DNA of 29,615 nucleotides from Deltaproteobacteria bacterium (GCA_019308625.1 JAFDHU010000004.1:1-29615); one strand, 5' to 3'; shown: positions 22,432 through 29,615, counted from the stretch's first letter. A program made the numbers and translations. Notes: generated from the sequence alone by a model not told the origin.

Positions 22432-22872
22432 TTACCCGACCTCCACCCGACCGCCGGCGGCTTCAATTCTGGCCCGGGCTTGGCGGCTCACCGCCTGGAC
22501 CTTGACGGTTAAAGGCACAGTGATCTCACCGTGACCTAGCAGCTTGATACCGTCCGGCCGGCCCTTGACCAACCCGGCTTGGCGCAGCACCGCCTCATCC
22601 ACCACCGTCTCAGCCGGGAAGCGGACCAAATCCCGCAGGTTCACAATGGCCCATTCCTTTTTGAATTCATTGCGGAAGCCCCGCTTGGGGATGCGCCGGA
22701 TCAAGGGCATCTGGCCCCCTTCGAATCCCGGCTTGAAGCTGACCCCGGAGCGGGACTTCTGTCCCTTGGTGCCCCGGCCGCCGGTCTTGCCCCAGCCGGA
22801 ACCGGGGCCGCGGCCTACCCGTTTCCTTTTGCGGCGGGACCCCGAAGCAGGGAATAAGTCGTTTAACCGCAT
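22432..22872 (-). CDS. rplO: 50S ribosomal protein L15
   Basis: This 146-residue protein shows the Gly/Arg-rich N-terminal tail (R-K-R-V-G-R-G-P-G-S-G, G-G-R-G-T-K-G-Q-K-S-R-S-G) and G-F-E-G-G-Q-M-P-L-I-R-R-I-P-K-R-G-F of L15. L15 reaches into 23S rRNA late in 50S assembly. It starts 1 nt after the rpmD stop and ends next to the secY TTG. Confidence 0.98.
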   Translation of the reverse strand: MRLNDLFPASGSRRKRKRVGRGPGSGWGKTGGRGTKGQKSRSGVSFKPGFEGGQMPLIRRIPKRGFRNEFKKEWAIVNLRDLVRFPAETVVDEAVLRQAGLVKGRPDGIKLLGHGEITVPLTVKVQAVSRQARARIEAAGGRVEVG

Positions 22873-22873
22873 T

Positions 22874-23071
22874 TCAAGCCTCCTCCTCCGGCAGGCGCCG
22901 CACCTGGAGCAGATACTCCACTTGTTTGATCATCCCCAAAATGGCGGGGGTCTCCCGGTGCCGCACGGTCTTGTTGGTCTTGGTCAGACCCAGGGCCTTC
23001 AGGGTTCGCCGATGGGTCGGCACCCGCCCGAAGGGGCTTTTTTTCAGGGTGATTTCCAAAATCTTTGCCAT
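22874..23071 (-). CDS. rpmD: 50S ribosomal protein L30
   Basis: The short bacterial form of L30 has 65 residues from the ATG at 23071 (M-A-K-I-L-E-I-T-L-K-K-S). The open frame extends 13 residues upstream without support. The core H-R-R-T-L-K-A-L-G-L and V-R-H-R-E-T-P-A-I-L-G-M-I are family signatures. It lies between rpsE and rplO as in the spc operon. Confidence 0.97.
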   Translation of the reverse strand: MAKILEITLKKSPFGRVPTHRRTLKALGLTKTNKTVRHRETPAILGMIKQVEYLLQVRRLPEEEA

Positions 23072-23140
23072 AGTCTGCCAACTTGAGTCAGGTTGGATTA
23101 AGGGCGCCAAGCAGCCGCCGAAGCAGCCCGGCTGCCAACT

Positions 23141-23641
23141 TCAGGACACCAGCTCCGCCAGGGGGCGGCTGCGGCGTTCGGCCACCTCCTCGGGAGAGGC
23201 CAACTGCTTCAAGGCCTCCATGGTGGCCTTCACCGCGTTGTGGGGGTTGTGGGAGCCCAGGCATTTGGTGAGCACATTCTTGATGCCGGCCACTTCCACC
23301 ACCGCCCGCACCGCCCCACCAGCGATGACCCCGGTGCCCTCCGCCGCAGGACGCAGCAGCACCTTGCCCGAGCCGAACTCCCCCACCACCTGGTAGGGGA
23401 TGGTGTTGTTGATAATGGGCACCTTAATCATGTCTTTTTTGGCCCGCTCGGTGGCTTTGCGGATGGCCTCCGGCACCTCCTGGGCCTTGCCCAGGCCGGC
23501 ACCCACCCGGCCCTGACCGTCGCCCACCACCACGATGGCGTTGAAGCGAAAACGCCGCCCGCCTTTCACCACTTTGGCGACGCGGTTGATACTTACCACC
23601 TTATCAATCAACTGCGCTTCAGGAGCCTCGGCTTCGAACAA
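23141..23641 (-). CDS. rpsE: 30S ribosomal protein S5
   Basis: S5 helps decoding accuracy and mRNA unwinding at the 30S entry. Landmarks are V-V-S-I-N-R-V-A-K-V-V-K-G-G-R-R-F-R-F, V-G-D-G-Q-G-R-V-G-A-G-L-G-K-A, and N-V-L-T-K-C-L-G-S-H-N-P. The start is a choice between GTG at 23647 and TTG at 23641. The sequence GGGAGGTGA, a full match to the anti-Shine-Dalgarno, touches the GTG but sits 4 nt before the TTG, so I prefer TTG (166 residues). The 140 nt gap upstream contains no gene. Confidence 0.95.
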   Translation of the reverse strand: MFEAEAPEAQLIDKVVSINRVAKVVKGGRRFRFNAIVVVGDGQGRVGAGLGKAQEVPEAIRKATERAKKDMIKVPIINNTIPYQVVGEFGSGKVLLRPAAEGTGVIAGGAVRAVVEVAGIKNVLTKCLGSHNPHNAVKATMEALKQLASPEEVAERRSRPLAELVS

Positions 23642-23788
23642 ACTCACCTCCCGTGAACTTGCAATTAGTGCGCTTAAAACTTTACCAGCTTGATTGTTTT
23701 CAGCGTGGATTCCGCCTGGCCGTAACTGTCGCCCGGCTGCCTTTGCTTCTTTCCCGGGCCTCGGGCTGTCGGCTTGAGGGCCCTTAGG

Positions 23789-24157
23789 CTAAAATACCAG
23801 CCCCTGTTCCCGGCAGGCTTCGGCCAAGCTCCTCACCCGGCCGTGGTACCGGAAGCCGTTGCGGTCAAAGACCACCTGCAGGATGCCCCGGGCCTTGGCC
23901 TTCTCGGCCAGGAGCTTCCCCACTTCCCGGGCCTGCTCCACTTTTTTGAGCCCCTTCAGCTTGTCCCTGATCTCCGGGCTCAAGGTGCCGGCCGCGGCCA
24001 GAGTCTGGCCAGCGGTATCATCAATAATCTGGGCGTAAATGTGCTTAGCGCTGCGGAACACCGACAGTCTCGGTCGCTCCGCGGTGCCGCTGATCTTTTT
24101 CCGGATGCGCCGCTTGCGTTTCAGCCGCATGGCCAGGCGGCGGTTCATTCTGCCCAT
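23789..24157 (-). CDS. rplR: 50S ribosomal protein L18
   Basis: This 122-residue protein has R-K-R-R-I-R-K-K-I-S-G-T-A-E-R-P-R-L, S-V-F-R-S-A-K-H-I-Y-A-Q, and the C-terminal F-D-R-N-G-F-R-Y-H-G-R-V. L18 binds 5S rRNA in the central protuberance. The ATG at 24157 or the in-frame ATG three codons later could be the start. The gaps on both sides (115 and 140 nt) are long for the spc operon and hold short degenerate repeats. Confidence 0.97.
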   Translation of the reverse strand: MGRMNRRLAMRLKRKRRIRKKISGTAERPRLSVFRSAKHIYAQIIDDTAGQTLAAAGTLSPEIRDKLKGLKKVEQAREVGKLLAEKAKARGILQVVFDRNGFRYHGRVRSLAEACREQGLVF

Positions 24158-24272
24158 AGCGTTGCCTTTTTATATTGTCAGCTATTAGCGGTCAGCTTTT
24201 TCGACCCATGATTCCACAGGGACTGGGTCGGGGAAAATCCTTGTGGCGCCCTTGAGGTCAGGGACAGCCCGG

Positions 24273-24812
24273 CTAGCGGGCTCCGGCCTTGCCCACCTTG
24301 CGCCGCAACTGCTCGCCGGCGTAGCGCACGCCCTTGCCCTTGTAGGCATCGGGCGGTCGCAGGGCCCGGATGTTGGCCGCCACCTGCCCCAACTGTTCCT
24401 TGTCAATGCCCTTCAGCTCCAGCCGGGTGGCCTTCTCCACCTGGGCCGTGATGCCTGGGGGCAGGGGAAACTCCACCGGGTTGGAGTAGCCCAGGCTGAA
24501 AACCAGCAGCTCACCCCGACTCTCCACCTTGTAGCCGGTGCCCACCAGCTCCAGCACCCGGGTATAGCCCTGGGACACGCCGGTCACCATGTTGTCCACC
24601 AGGGTGCGGGCCAAGCCCCAGAAGGACCGGCTTTGGCGGCTGTCATCCACGGGCATCACCCGGACTTCCCTGTCGTCCACCTCCAGCCGCACCCGGGGGG
24701 GCAACCTCCGGGAGAGGGTCCCCAGACTGCCGGTCACCGTCAGGACGCCGTTTTCTTCCTTGATCTTCACCCCCTGGGGCAGGGGAATGGGTTTTTTGCC
24801 GATGCGCGACAT
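24273..24812 (-). CDS. rplF: 50S ribosomal protein L6
   Basis: At 179 residues with M-S-R-I-G-K-K-P-I at the start, L-V-G-T-G-Y-K-V in the middle and the C-terminal P-D-A-Y-K-G-K-G-V-R-Y this is a normal L6. L6 lies at the base of the factor-binding site near the sarcin-ricin loop. It starts 12 nt after rpsH. After its TAG comes a 115 nt gap before rplR with the motif GGCTGTCCCTGACC. Confidence 0.98.
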   Translation of the reverse strand: MSRIGKKPIPLPQGVKIKEENGVLTVTGSLGTLSRRLPPRVRLEVDDREVRVMPVDDSRQSRSFWGLARTLVDNMVTGVSQGYTRVLELVGTGYKVESRGELLVFSLGYSNPVEFPLPPGITAQVEKATRLELKGIDKEQLGQVAANIRALRPPDAYKGKGVRYAGEQLRRKVGKAGAR

Positions 24813-24824
24813 AGCTTTTCGCCT

Positions 24825-25223
24825 TTACCAGATTTGGCACAGTATTTCGCCGCCCACCTTGAGCTTGCGGGCCTGGCGGTCAGTGAGAATGCCTTTGGAG
24901 GTGGAAATCACTGCCACCCCCAGGCCCCCCTGCACCCGGGGCAGTTCATCATAACCCGCATAAATTCTCAGGCCCGGACGGCTGACCCGTTCAATCCGCC
25001 GAATCAGCGGGCGGTTGTTGCTGTCATACTTGAGATAAATCCGCAGGATGCCCTGGCGGTTGTCCTTGATGACCTTGTAGTTCTTGATAAAACCTTCTTC
25101 CTTGAAGATGCGGGCCAAGGCGATCTTCATGCGGGAGGCGGGAATATCCACCTTCTCGTGTCCGGCCTGCCCGGCGTTGCGGATGCGGGTCAACATATCG
25201 GCAATGGGGTCGGTCATGCTCAT
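24825..25223 (-). CDS. rpsH: 30S ribosomal protein S8
   Basis: This 132-residue protein has D-P-I-A-D-M-L-T-R-I-R-N-A and the C-terminal G-G-L-G-V-A-V-I-S-T-S-K-G-I-L-T-D of S8. S8 binds 16S helix 21 and, in E. coli, represses the spc operon at rplE. GGGAG 7 nt upstream supports the first ATG (M-S-M-T-D). Confidence 0.98.
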   Translation of the reverse strand: MSMTDPIADMLTRIRNAGQAGHEKVDIPASRMKIALARIFKEEGFIKNYKVIKDNRQGILRIYLKYDSNNRPLIRRIERVSRPGLRIYAGYDELPRVQGGLGVAVISTSKGILTDRQARKLKVGGEILCQIW

Positions 25224-25239
25224 AATCAGACTCCCGGGC

Positions 25240-25425
25240 TCACCAACTGGATTTGATCACGCCGGGGATCTCCCCTCTTAAGGCCATGTTGCGGAAGCAG
25301 ATGCGACACACCCCGAACCGCCGTAAAAAGGCCCGGGGCCGGCCGCAGATGGGACAACGGTTGTAGCGCCGGACCTTGAATTTCGGCTCACGCTTGGCTT
25401 TGGCAATCAGCGATTTCTTGGCCAT
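25240..25425 (-). CDS. rpsN: 30S ribosomal protein S14, zinc-binding type Z
   Basis: This 61-residue short form has a C-P-I-C and C-R-I-C zinc ribbon (Cys24, Cys27, Cys40, Cys43), replacing the longer zinc-free S14 of E. coli. It lies in the 30S head. It is in the usual place between rplE and rpsH. Together with S4, L36, L24 and Adk it shows the cluster is of the zinc-using type. Confidence 0.98.
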   Translation of the reverse strand: MAKKSLIAKAKREPKFKVRRYNRCPICGRPRAFLRRFGVCRICFRNMALRGEIPGVIKSSW

Positions 25426-25466
25426 CCCAGTCTCCGCAGGGGCGAATCCCCTGCTTATGGTTCAGT

Positions 25467-26021
25467 TTATTTCCTAAAGGGCATGCCCAAAAGCGACAGG
25501 AGATATTTCCCCTCCTCGTCGGTTTCGGCGGTGGTCACGATGGTGATGTTCATGCCCTTGATTTTATCCACCTTGTCGTAGTCAATTTCGGGGAAGATGA
25601 TCTGCTCCCGGATGCCCAGAGTGTAGTTGCCCCGGCCGTCAAAGGAACGGTCGCTCACCCCCCGGAAGTCCCGCACCCGGGGAAGCACCACATTTACCAG
25701 CTTGTCAAAAAAGAAGTACATCCGCTCCCGGCGCAGGGTCACCATGCAGCCGATGGGCATGCCTTCCCGCAGCTTGAACGCGGCGATGGACCGGCGGGCC
25801 CGGGTGACCACCGGCTTCTGGCCGGTGATGGCGGCCAACTCGGCGCTGGCCGAATCCAGCAGCTTGATGTTATGGATGGCTTCCCCCAGTCCCATGTTGA
25901 TGACAATCTTCTCCAGACGCGGGACCTGCATGACACTTTTGTAGCCAAATTCCTTCATCAGGCGGGGCACGCATTCCCGCTGGTAAAATTCATAGAGCCG
26001 GGGGGTGAATTTCTCAGCCAT
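25467..26021 (-). CDS. rplE: 50S ribosomal protein L5
   Basis: This 184-residue protein carries V-M-Q-V-P-R-L-E-K-I-V-I-N-M-G-L-G-E-A, T-G-Q-K-P-V-V-T-R-A-R-R-S-I-A and D-K-I-K-G-M-N-I-T-I-V-T-T-A, all family marks. L5 binds 5S rRNA and contacts P-site tRNA. Its ATG overlaps the end of rplX by 8 nt, which suggests coupled translation. Confidence 0.98.
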   Translation of the reverse strand: MAEKFTPRLYEFYQRECVPRLMKEFGYKSVMQVPRLEKIVINMGLGEAIHNIKLLDSASAELAAITGQKPVVTRARRSIAAFKLREGMPIGCMVTLRRERMYFFFDKLVNVVLPRVRDFRGVSDRSFDGRGNYTLGIREQIIFPEIDYDKVDKIKGMNITIVTTAETDEEGKYLLSLLGMPFRK

Positions 26022-26367
26022 CGATCAGTTCCTTACACTTGCGGCAGACCCGGGACTTTTTGCCTTCCGCAGTCACCGTCATCCGGAAGCGCCCGGCGGT
26101 GGCACACTTGGGACAGATAAGCATCACCTTGGACACATGCAGGGGGGCCTCCTTCTCCAGGATGCCGCCCTGGCCGGTGGTGGGGCTGGGGCGGGTGTGC
26201 CGCTTGATCATGTTCACCTTTTCCACCAGCACCTGGTTTTTGTCCCGGATTACCTTGAGGATCTTGCCGGTTTTGCCTTTTTCCCGGCCGGAGCGCACCT
26301 CCACCAGGTCATTCTTTTTCAGGCGGATGGGCACCGGCACAATGGATTTTTTCCTGGCCTTAGGCAT
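26014..26367 (-). CDS. rplX: 50S ribosomal protein L24 with C-terminal zinc-finger-like extension
   Basis: This 117-residue protein shows the KOW motif region (L-V-E-V-R-S-G-R-E-K-G-K-T-G-K-I) and K-V-N-M-I-K-R-H-T-R-P. The C-terminal part has C-P-K-C and C-R-K-C pairs that could hold zinc, a feature of many bacterial L24 proteins but absent from the E. coli form. L24 starts 50S assembly near the exit tunnel. Confidence 0.98.
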   Translation of the reverse strand: MPKARKKSIVPVPIRLKKNDLVEVRSGREKGKTGKILKVIRDKNQVLVEKVNMIKRHTRPSPTTGQGGILEKEAPLHVSKVMLICPKCATAGRFRMTVTAEGKKSRVCRKCKELIDG

Positions 26368-26370
26368 TAC

Positions 26371-26739
26371 TTACAGCACCTCCGGGGCCAGCGAGATGAT
26401 TTTCATGAACCGCTTGGCCCTGAGCTCCCGGGCCACCGGCCCGAAAATCCGGGTGCCGATGGGGTCGCCCGCCGGATTAATCAGCACCGCGCTGTTGTCG
26501 TCAAACTTGATGTAGGAGCCGTCGGGGCGCCGGGTCTCCTTGACGGTGCGCACCACCACGGCCCGCATCACATCCCCCTTTTTCACCTTGGAATGGGGCA
26601 GGGCCTCCTTCACCGACACCACAATCACATCCCCCACCCGGGCGTAGCGCCGCCTGGTGCCCCCCAGCACCCGGATGCAAAAGAGCCGTTTGGCTCCGGA
26701 GTTGTCCGCCACCGTTAGATTTGTGTGTACCTGAACCAT
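26371..26739 (-). CDS. rplN: 50S ribosomal protein L14
   Basis: At 122 residues, with N-L-T-V-A-D-N-S-G-A-K, D-V-M-R-A-V-V-V-R-T and R-I-F-G-P-V-A-R-E-L-R, this is a standard L14. L14 forms intersubunit bridges with 16S rRNA. It is 3 nt from rplX and 24 nt after rpsQ. Confidence 0.98.
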   Translation of the reverse strand: MVQVHTNLTVADNSGAKRLFCIRVLGGTRRRYARVGDVIVVSVKEALPHSKVKKGDVMRAVVVRTVKETRRPDGSYIKFDDNSAVLINPAGDPIGTRIFGPVARELRAKRFMKIISLAPEVL

Positions 26740-26763
26740 ACGCGTCTCCGGAAACCCGGGCGG

Positions 26764-27024
26764 TTACACCGCCTTCTCCAGAATCTCCTTGACCCGCCAA
26801 CGCTTGTCCCGGGAGAGCGGCCGGGTCTCTTCAATGAGCACCTTGTCCCCGACGCGGCAGGCATTCTGGGGGTCGTGGGCCTTGAACTTCTTGCGGCGCC
26901 GGATAATCTTCTTGTACAGGGGGTGGGCCACCAGCCGCTTGACTTCCACCACCACGGTCTTGTCCATCTTGTCACTGACCACGATTCCTACTCTGGTCTT
27001 GCGCAGTCTGCGCTTGTTTTCCAT
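26764..27024 (-). CDS. rpsQ: 30S ribosomal protein S17
   Basis: S17 is an OB-fold protein binding 16S helix 11. The core K-T-R-V-G-I-V-V-S-D-K-M-D-K-T-V-V-V and D-P-Q-N-A-C-R-V-G-D-K-V-L-I-E-E-T-R-P are clear. The frame can start at GTG 27036 or ATG 27024. A GGGGGA run touches the GTG but is 11 nt from the ATG, so I prefer the ATG (86 residues). Confidence 0.95.
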   Translation of the reverse strand: MENKRRLRKTRVGIVVSDKMDKTVVVEVKRLVAHPLYKKIIRRRKKFKAHDPQNACRVGDKVLIEETRPLSRDKRWRVKEILEKAV

Positions 27025-27043
27025 GGCGCGTCCCACTCCCCCG

Positions 27044-27241
27044 CTACCAGACTCTCCCGGTTTTTTCCCGAAGCACCGTTTTCAGGCGGGCGATGTCCTT
27101 CTTCACCTGCCCCAAACGGGCGGTGTTGTCCAGTTGATTCATTTGATGCTGGAACTTCAGGTTGAACAGCTCCTCTGACATTTCCTTGAGCTTGGCGGCC
27201 AGCTCCTCCACGGTCAGGTCCCGTAAATCCGCCGCTTTCAT
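27044..27241 (-). CDS. rpmC: 50S ribosomal protein L29
   Basis: This 65-residue two-helix protein has L-R-D-L-T-V-E-E-L, E-L-F-N-L-K-F-Q-H-Q-M-N-Q-L and V-K-K-D-I-A-R-L-K-T-V, diagnostic of L29. L29 lies at the exit tunnel and helps bind SRP and trigger factor. It starts 7 nt after rplP. Confidence 0.97.
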   Translation of the reverse strand: MKAADLRDLTVEELAAKLKEMSEELFNLKFQHQMNQLDNTARLGQVKKDIARLKTVLREKTGRVW

Positions 27242-27248
27242 AGCCTCT

Positions 27249-27668
27249 TTATGTCCTCGCTTCCTCTTTGGCTACAAACCGGGTGGCACACGGCAGCTTG
27301 TGACCCGCCAGGCGCATGGCCTCCTGGGCCACCTCCCGGTCCACCCCGCTCATCTCATAGAGAATCCGCCCGGGCTTCACCACCGCCACCCAGCCCTCCG
27401 GGTTGCCTTTGCCCTTGCCCATGCGGGTTTCCGCCGGCTTCTTGGTGAAGGGCTTGTCCGGGAAGATGCGGATCCAGATTTTGGCCCCCCGCTTGACGTG
27501 GCGGGTGATGGCCACCCGGGCCGCCTCAATTTGCTGGGCGGTGATCCAGGCCGGCTCCAGGGCCTGCAAACCGAAGTGCCCGAAGGCCAGGGTGGTGCCC
27601 CGGCTGGCCTTGCCTTTCATGCGGCCTTTCTGCACCTTGCGGTGTCTGACGCGTTTCGGACTAAGCAT
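27249..27668 (-). CDS. rplP: 50S ribosomal protein L16
   Basis: This 139-residue protein has M-L-S-P-K-R-V-R-H-R-K, A-W-I-T-A-Q-Q-I-E-A-A-R, R-M-G-K-G-K-G-N-P-E-G-W-V-A and P-G-R-I-L-Y-E-M. L16 positions the A-site tRNA and is a late 50S assembly protein. AGGAAG lies upstream of the ATG. A 71 nt gap separates it from rpsC. Confidence 0.98.
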   Translation of the reverse strand: MLSPKRVRHRKVQKGRMKGKASRGTTLAFGHFGLQALEPAWITAQQIEAARVAITRHVKRGAKIWIRIFPDKPFTKKPAETRMGKGKGNPEGWVAVVKPGRILYEMSGVDREVAQEAMRLAGHKLPCATRFVAKEEART

Positions 27669-27739
27669 GATGTCTTCCTATGCAGTTACAGTCAGATGAC
27701 TGCCTTGGTCAGGGATGAGGATGACAGGCGGATGCCGAT

Positions 27740-28393
27740 TTATAATCCGACCCGCTCCTCACCCAGGATTTCGCCTTGGAAGATCCAGGTCTTCACCCCG
27801 ATGACCCCGTAGGTGGTCATGGCCTCGGCAAAGCCGTAGTCAATGTAAGCCCGCAGGGTATGCAGAGGCACCCGGCCTTCCCGGTACCATTCCTGCCGGG
27901 CGATTTCTGCCCCGCCCAGCCGGCCCTTGACCCGGATCTTGATGCCCTTGGCCCCGAATTTCATGGCCTGGCTCACGGCCCGCTTCATGGCCCGCCGGAA
28001 GGAGACCCGGCGCTCCAGCTGCAGGGCCACATTTTCCGCCACCAGTTGGGCGTTGACCTCCGGTTTGCGCACCTCCTGGACGTCAATCACCAGGTCCCGC
28101 TTCACCAGCTTCTCCAGGCGTCGGCGCAGGTCTTCAATCTTTTTGCCCTTCTGGCCGATGACCATGCCCGGCCGGGAGGTGTGTATCTTGATGGTCAGCT
28201 TGTTGGCCGCCCGCTTGATGTCAATCCCGGCAATGCCGGCGCCCCGGAGCTCCGGGTCCTTCTTGATGAATTCCCGGATGCGGCGGTCCTCCAGGACCAG
28301 GGCCGGAAAATTGCCCTTGTTGGCAAACCACACCGAATCCCAGGTGCGGTAGATGCCCAGGCGGAAACCGATGGGATGGACCTTTTGACCCAA
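27740..28393 (-). CDS. rpsC: 30S ribosomal protein S3
   Basis: This 217-residue protein starts M-G-Q-K-V-H-P-I-G-F-R-L-G. Its KH domain has the G-Q-K-G loop (V-I-G-Q-K-G-K-K-I-E) and the C-terminal part G-R-L-G-G-A-E-I-A-R-Q-E-W. S3 guards the mRNA entry site. The start codon is TTG (28393), certain because the N-terminus is conserved, and AAGGAGG lies 5 nt before it. Confidence 0.98.
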   Translation of the reverse strand: MGQKVHPIGFRLGIYRTWDSVWFANKGNFPALVLEDRRIREFIKKDPELRGAGIAGIDIKRAANKLTIKIHTSRPGMVIGQKGKKIEDLRRRLEKLVKRDLVIDVQEVRKPEVNAQLVAENVALQLERRVSFRRAMKRAVSQAMKFGAKGIKIRVKGRLGGAEIARQEWYREGRVPLHTLRAYIDYGFAEAMTTYGVIGVKTWIFQGEILGEERVGL

Positions 28394-28403
28394 AATCGCC
28401 TCC

Positions 28404-28748
28404 TTAACGTTTTGCCGGTCCTTCAGTCAGCACCACGGTAATGTGGCTCGTGCGCTTGAGAATGCGGTTCACCCGCCCCATGGCCCGGGGCCGGTAGCGC
28501 TTGAAGGTGGGGCCCCCGTCAATGAGGATGTTTTTCACCACCAGGGTATCCACATCTATCTGGGGCCGCTGCTCGGCGTTGGCCACCGCCGACTCCACCA
28601 CCTTGCTCACCAGGCGGGCCCCCTTCTGGGGCAGGAAGCGCAGCAGGGACAGGGCCTCCTCTACCTTCTTGCCCTTCAGGGGCCGGGCCACCAGCCGCAG
28701 CTTGGTGGGCGATATCCGCACATATCTGGCGCTTGCCTTGATATCCAT
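28404..28748 (-). CDS. rplV: 50S ribosomal protein L22
   Basis: This 114-residue protein carries R-Y-V-R-I-S-P-T-K-L-R-L-V, S-A-V-A-N-A-E and the tunnel-loop region R-Y-R-P-R-A-M-G-R-V-N-R-I-L-K-R-T-S-H-I. L22 lines the constriction of the exit tunnel. It starts 3 nt after rpsS and lies 10 nt before rpsC. Confidence 0.98.
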   Translation of the reverse strand: MDIKASARYVRISPTKLRLVARPLKGKKVEEALSLLRFLPQKGARLVSKVVESAVANAEQRPQIDVDTLVVKNILIDGGPTFKRYRPRAMGRVNRILKRTSHITVVLTEGPAKR

Positions 28749-28751
28749 GAA

Positions 28752-29036
28752 TTATCTCCTGCCCACCCTGCTTTTGCGGTCGCCGGCATGGCCCCCAAAA
28801 TGGCGGGTGGGGGCGAATTCCCCCAGCTTGTGCCCCACCATGTTCTCGGTGATGTACACCGGGATGAATTTCCGGCCGTTGTGCACCGCCAGGGTCAGGC
28901 CGATGAAATCCGGGGTGATGGTGGACCGCCGGGACCAGGTCTTGATGGGCCGCCGGTCCTGGGTTTCCCTGGCCCGCCTCACCTTGGCCAGGAGACTTGC
29001 ATCCACAAAAGGTCCCTTCTTGAGCGAACGGGGCAC
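28752..29036 (-). CDS. rpsS: 30S ribosomal protein S19
   Basis: This 94-residue protein begins P-R-S-L-K-K-G-P-F-V-D and contains T-W-S-R-R-S-T-I-T-P-D-F-I-G and V-Y-I-T-E-N-M-V-G-H-K-L-G-E-F-A-P-T-R, diagnostic of S19. S19 sits in the 30S head with S13. The start codon is GTG (29036), preceded by AGAGGTAG. Confidence 0.98.
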   Translation of the reverse strand: MPRSLKKGPFVDASLLAKVRRARETQDRRPIKTWSRRSTITPDFIGLTLAVHNGRKFIPVYITENMVGHKLGEFAPTRHFGGHAGDRKSRVGRR

Positions 29037-29041
29037 GACTG

Positions 29042-29615
29042 CTACCTCTTGCCACGCCGTTTGATGATATAACGGTCGCTGTCTTTGGGTTTGCGGGTTT
29101 TATAGCCCTTGGTGGGCTTGCCCCAGGGAGTGCAGGGGTGGCGGCCCCCGGAGCTTTTGCCTTCGCCCCCTCCCAGGGGATGGTCCACCGGGTTCATAGC
29201 CACGCCCCGGGTGCGGGGCCGTTGTCCCAGCCAGCGCTTGCGGCCCGCCTTGCCCAGGGAGATATTTTCATGCTCCACGTTGCTCAACTGGCCGATGGTG
29301 GCCTTGCAACTCAGCGGCACCATGCGGACCTCGCCGGAAGGCAGCTTCAGATGGGCGTACTTGCCCTCCTTGGCCATGAGCTGGGCGTAGGATCCCGCCG
29401 CCCGGGCCAACTGGCCGCCCTTGCCGGGCTTCATCTCCACATTGTGCACCAGGATGCCGGTGGGGATGTTCTGGAGGGGGAGGGCGTTCCCCGGCTTGAT
29501 ATCCGCCTGGGGGCTGGAGACGACCTGATCCCCCACCTTCAGCTCCAGGGGCGCCAGGATGTAGCGCTTCTCCCCGTCGGCATAGTGCAGCAGGGCAATC
29601 CGGGCCGAGCGGTTG
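29042..29615 (-). CDS. rplB: 50S ribosomal protein L2, N-terminal part beyond the window
   Basis: The open frame runs off the window end. About 190 codons are present, equal to roughly residue 84 onward of the E. coli protein. Landmarks are N-R-S-A-R-I-A-L-L-H-Y-A-D-G-E-K-R-Y-I-L, G-N-A-L-P-L-Q-N-I-P-T-G and A-M-N-P-V-D-H-P-L-G-G-G-E-G. The Asp-His next to the peptidyl-transferase centre is kept; the second His of the common D-H-P-H-G-G-G is Leu here, a variant I believe occurs elsewhere. It ends 5 nt before rpsS, consistent with the S10 operon. Confidence 0.97.
   Translation of the reverse strand, partial: NRSARIALLHYADGEKRYILAPLELKVGDQVVSSPQADIKPGNALPLQNIPTGILVHNVEMKPGKGGQLARAAGSYAQLMAKEGKYAHLKLPSGEVRMVPLSCKATIGQLSNVEHENISLGKAGRKRWLGQRPRTRGVAMNPVDHPLGGGEGKSSGGRHPCTPWGKPTKGYKTRKPKDSDRYIIKRRGKR

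Noticed and set aside
1..29615. CRISPR arrays, tRNA or rRNA genes, insertion sequences, prophage or attachment sites
   Set aside because: I saw no regular spaced repeats, no cloverleaf or rRNA-like sequence, and no transposase, integrase or phage-type ORF on either strand.

Overview
This 29.6 kb window reads as a stretch of bacterial chromosome, GC-rich and dominated by core genes. The gene content fits an anaerobic Desulfobacterota (delta-proteobacterial) lineage, possibly near Desulfobacca or the Syntrophobacterales. The basis is a DUF1844 gene beside serA, a class V aminotransferase beside serA in place of a serC-type gene, a complex I operon lacking any NADH-side gene in view, and zinc-type S4, S14, L36, L24 and Adk. 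This placement is inference from gene order and family features; no search was possible.

Region 1 (1-5806, + strand) is the distal end of a complex I operon: the tail of an upstream gene (probably nuoI), then nuoJ, nuoK, nuoL, nuoM and nuoN, packed with gaps of at most 15 nt and closed by a strong terminator at 5775-5806. nuoL carries a one-base frameshift near 2303-2312. NuoM lacks the lysine normally found in its proton-channel helix 7.

Region 2 (5867-14713, - strand) holds housekeeping and accessory genes. From the upstream end the order is a class V aminotransferase (broken by an internal deletion), serA, a DUF1844 gene, ispE, prs, pth, a radical SAM protein with a B12-binding-like domain, a hypothetical protein, and a sensorless sigma-54 activator (AAA+ plus Fis-type HTH). 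A good sigma-70 promoter (14685-14713) drives the aminotransferase-serA end. A second near-consensus promoter (7010-7038), with a perfect inverted repeat over its -35, drives the activator gene alone.

Region 3 (14757-15658, - strand) is a secreted NlpC/P60 peptidase with its own terminator, followed by a gene-free stretch.

Region 4 (15951-29615, - strand) is the S10-spc-alpha ribosomal supercluster. It runs from rplB (cut by the window end) through rpsS, rplV, rpsC, rplP, rpmC, rpsQ, rplN, rplX, rplE, rpsN, rpsH, rplF, rplR, rpsE, rpmD, rplO, secY, adk, map, infA, rpmJ, rpsM, rpsK, rpsD, rpoA and rplQ, ending at a terminator at 15951-15977. Several of these highly expressed genes start with TTG. 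The longer gaps carry hairpins and short degenerate repeats.

I found no CRISPR array, insertion sequence, prophage, tRNA, rRNA or defence system. The best candidates for something new are modest: the activator with its palindromic operator and unknown neighbour, the NuoM channel substitution, the TTG-start bias, and the structured leaders at rpsM and rpoA. The two broken genes (nuoL and the aminotransferase) may be assembly errors.
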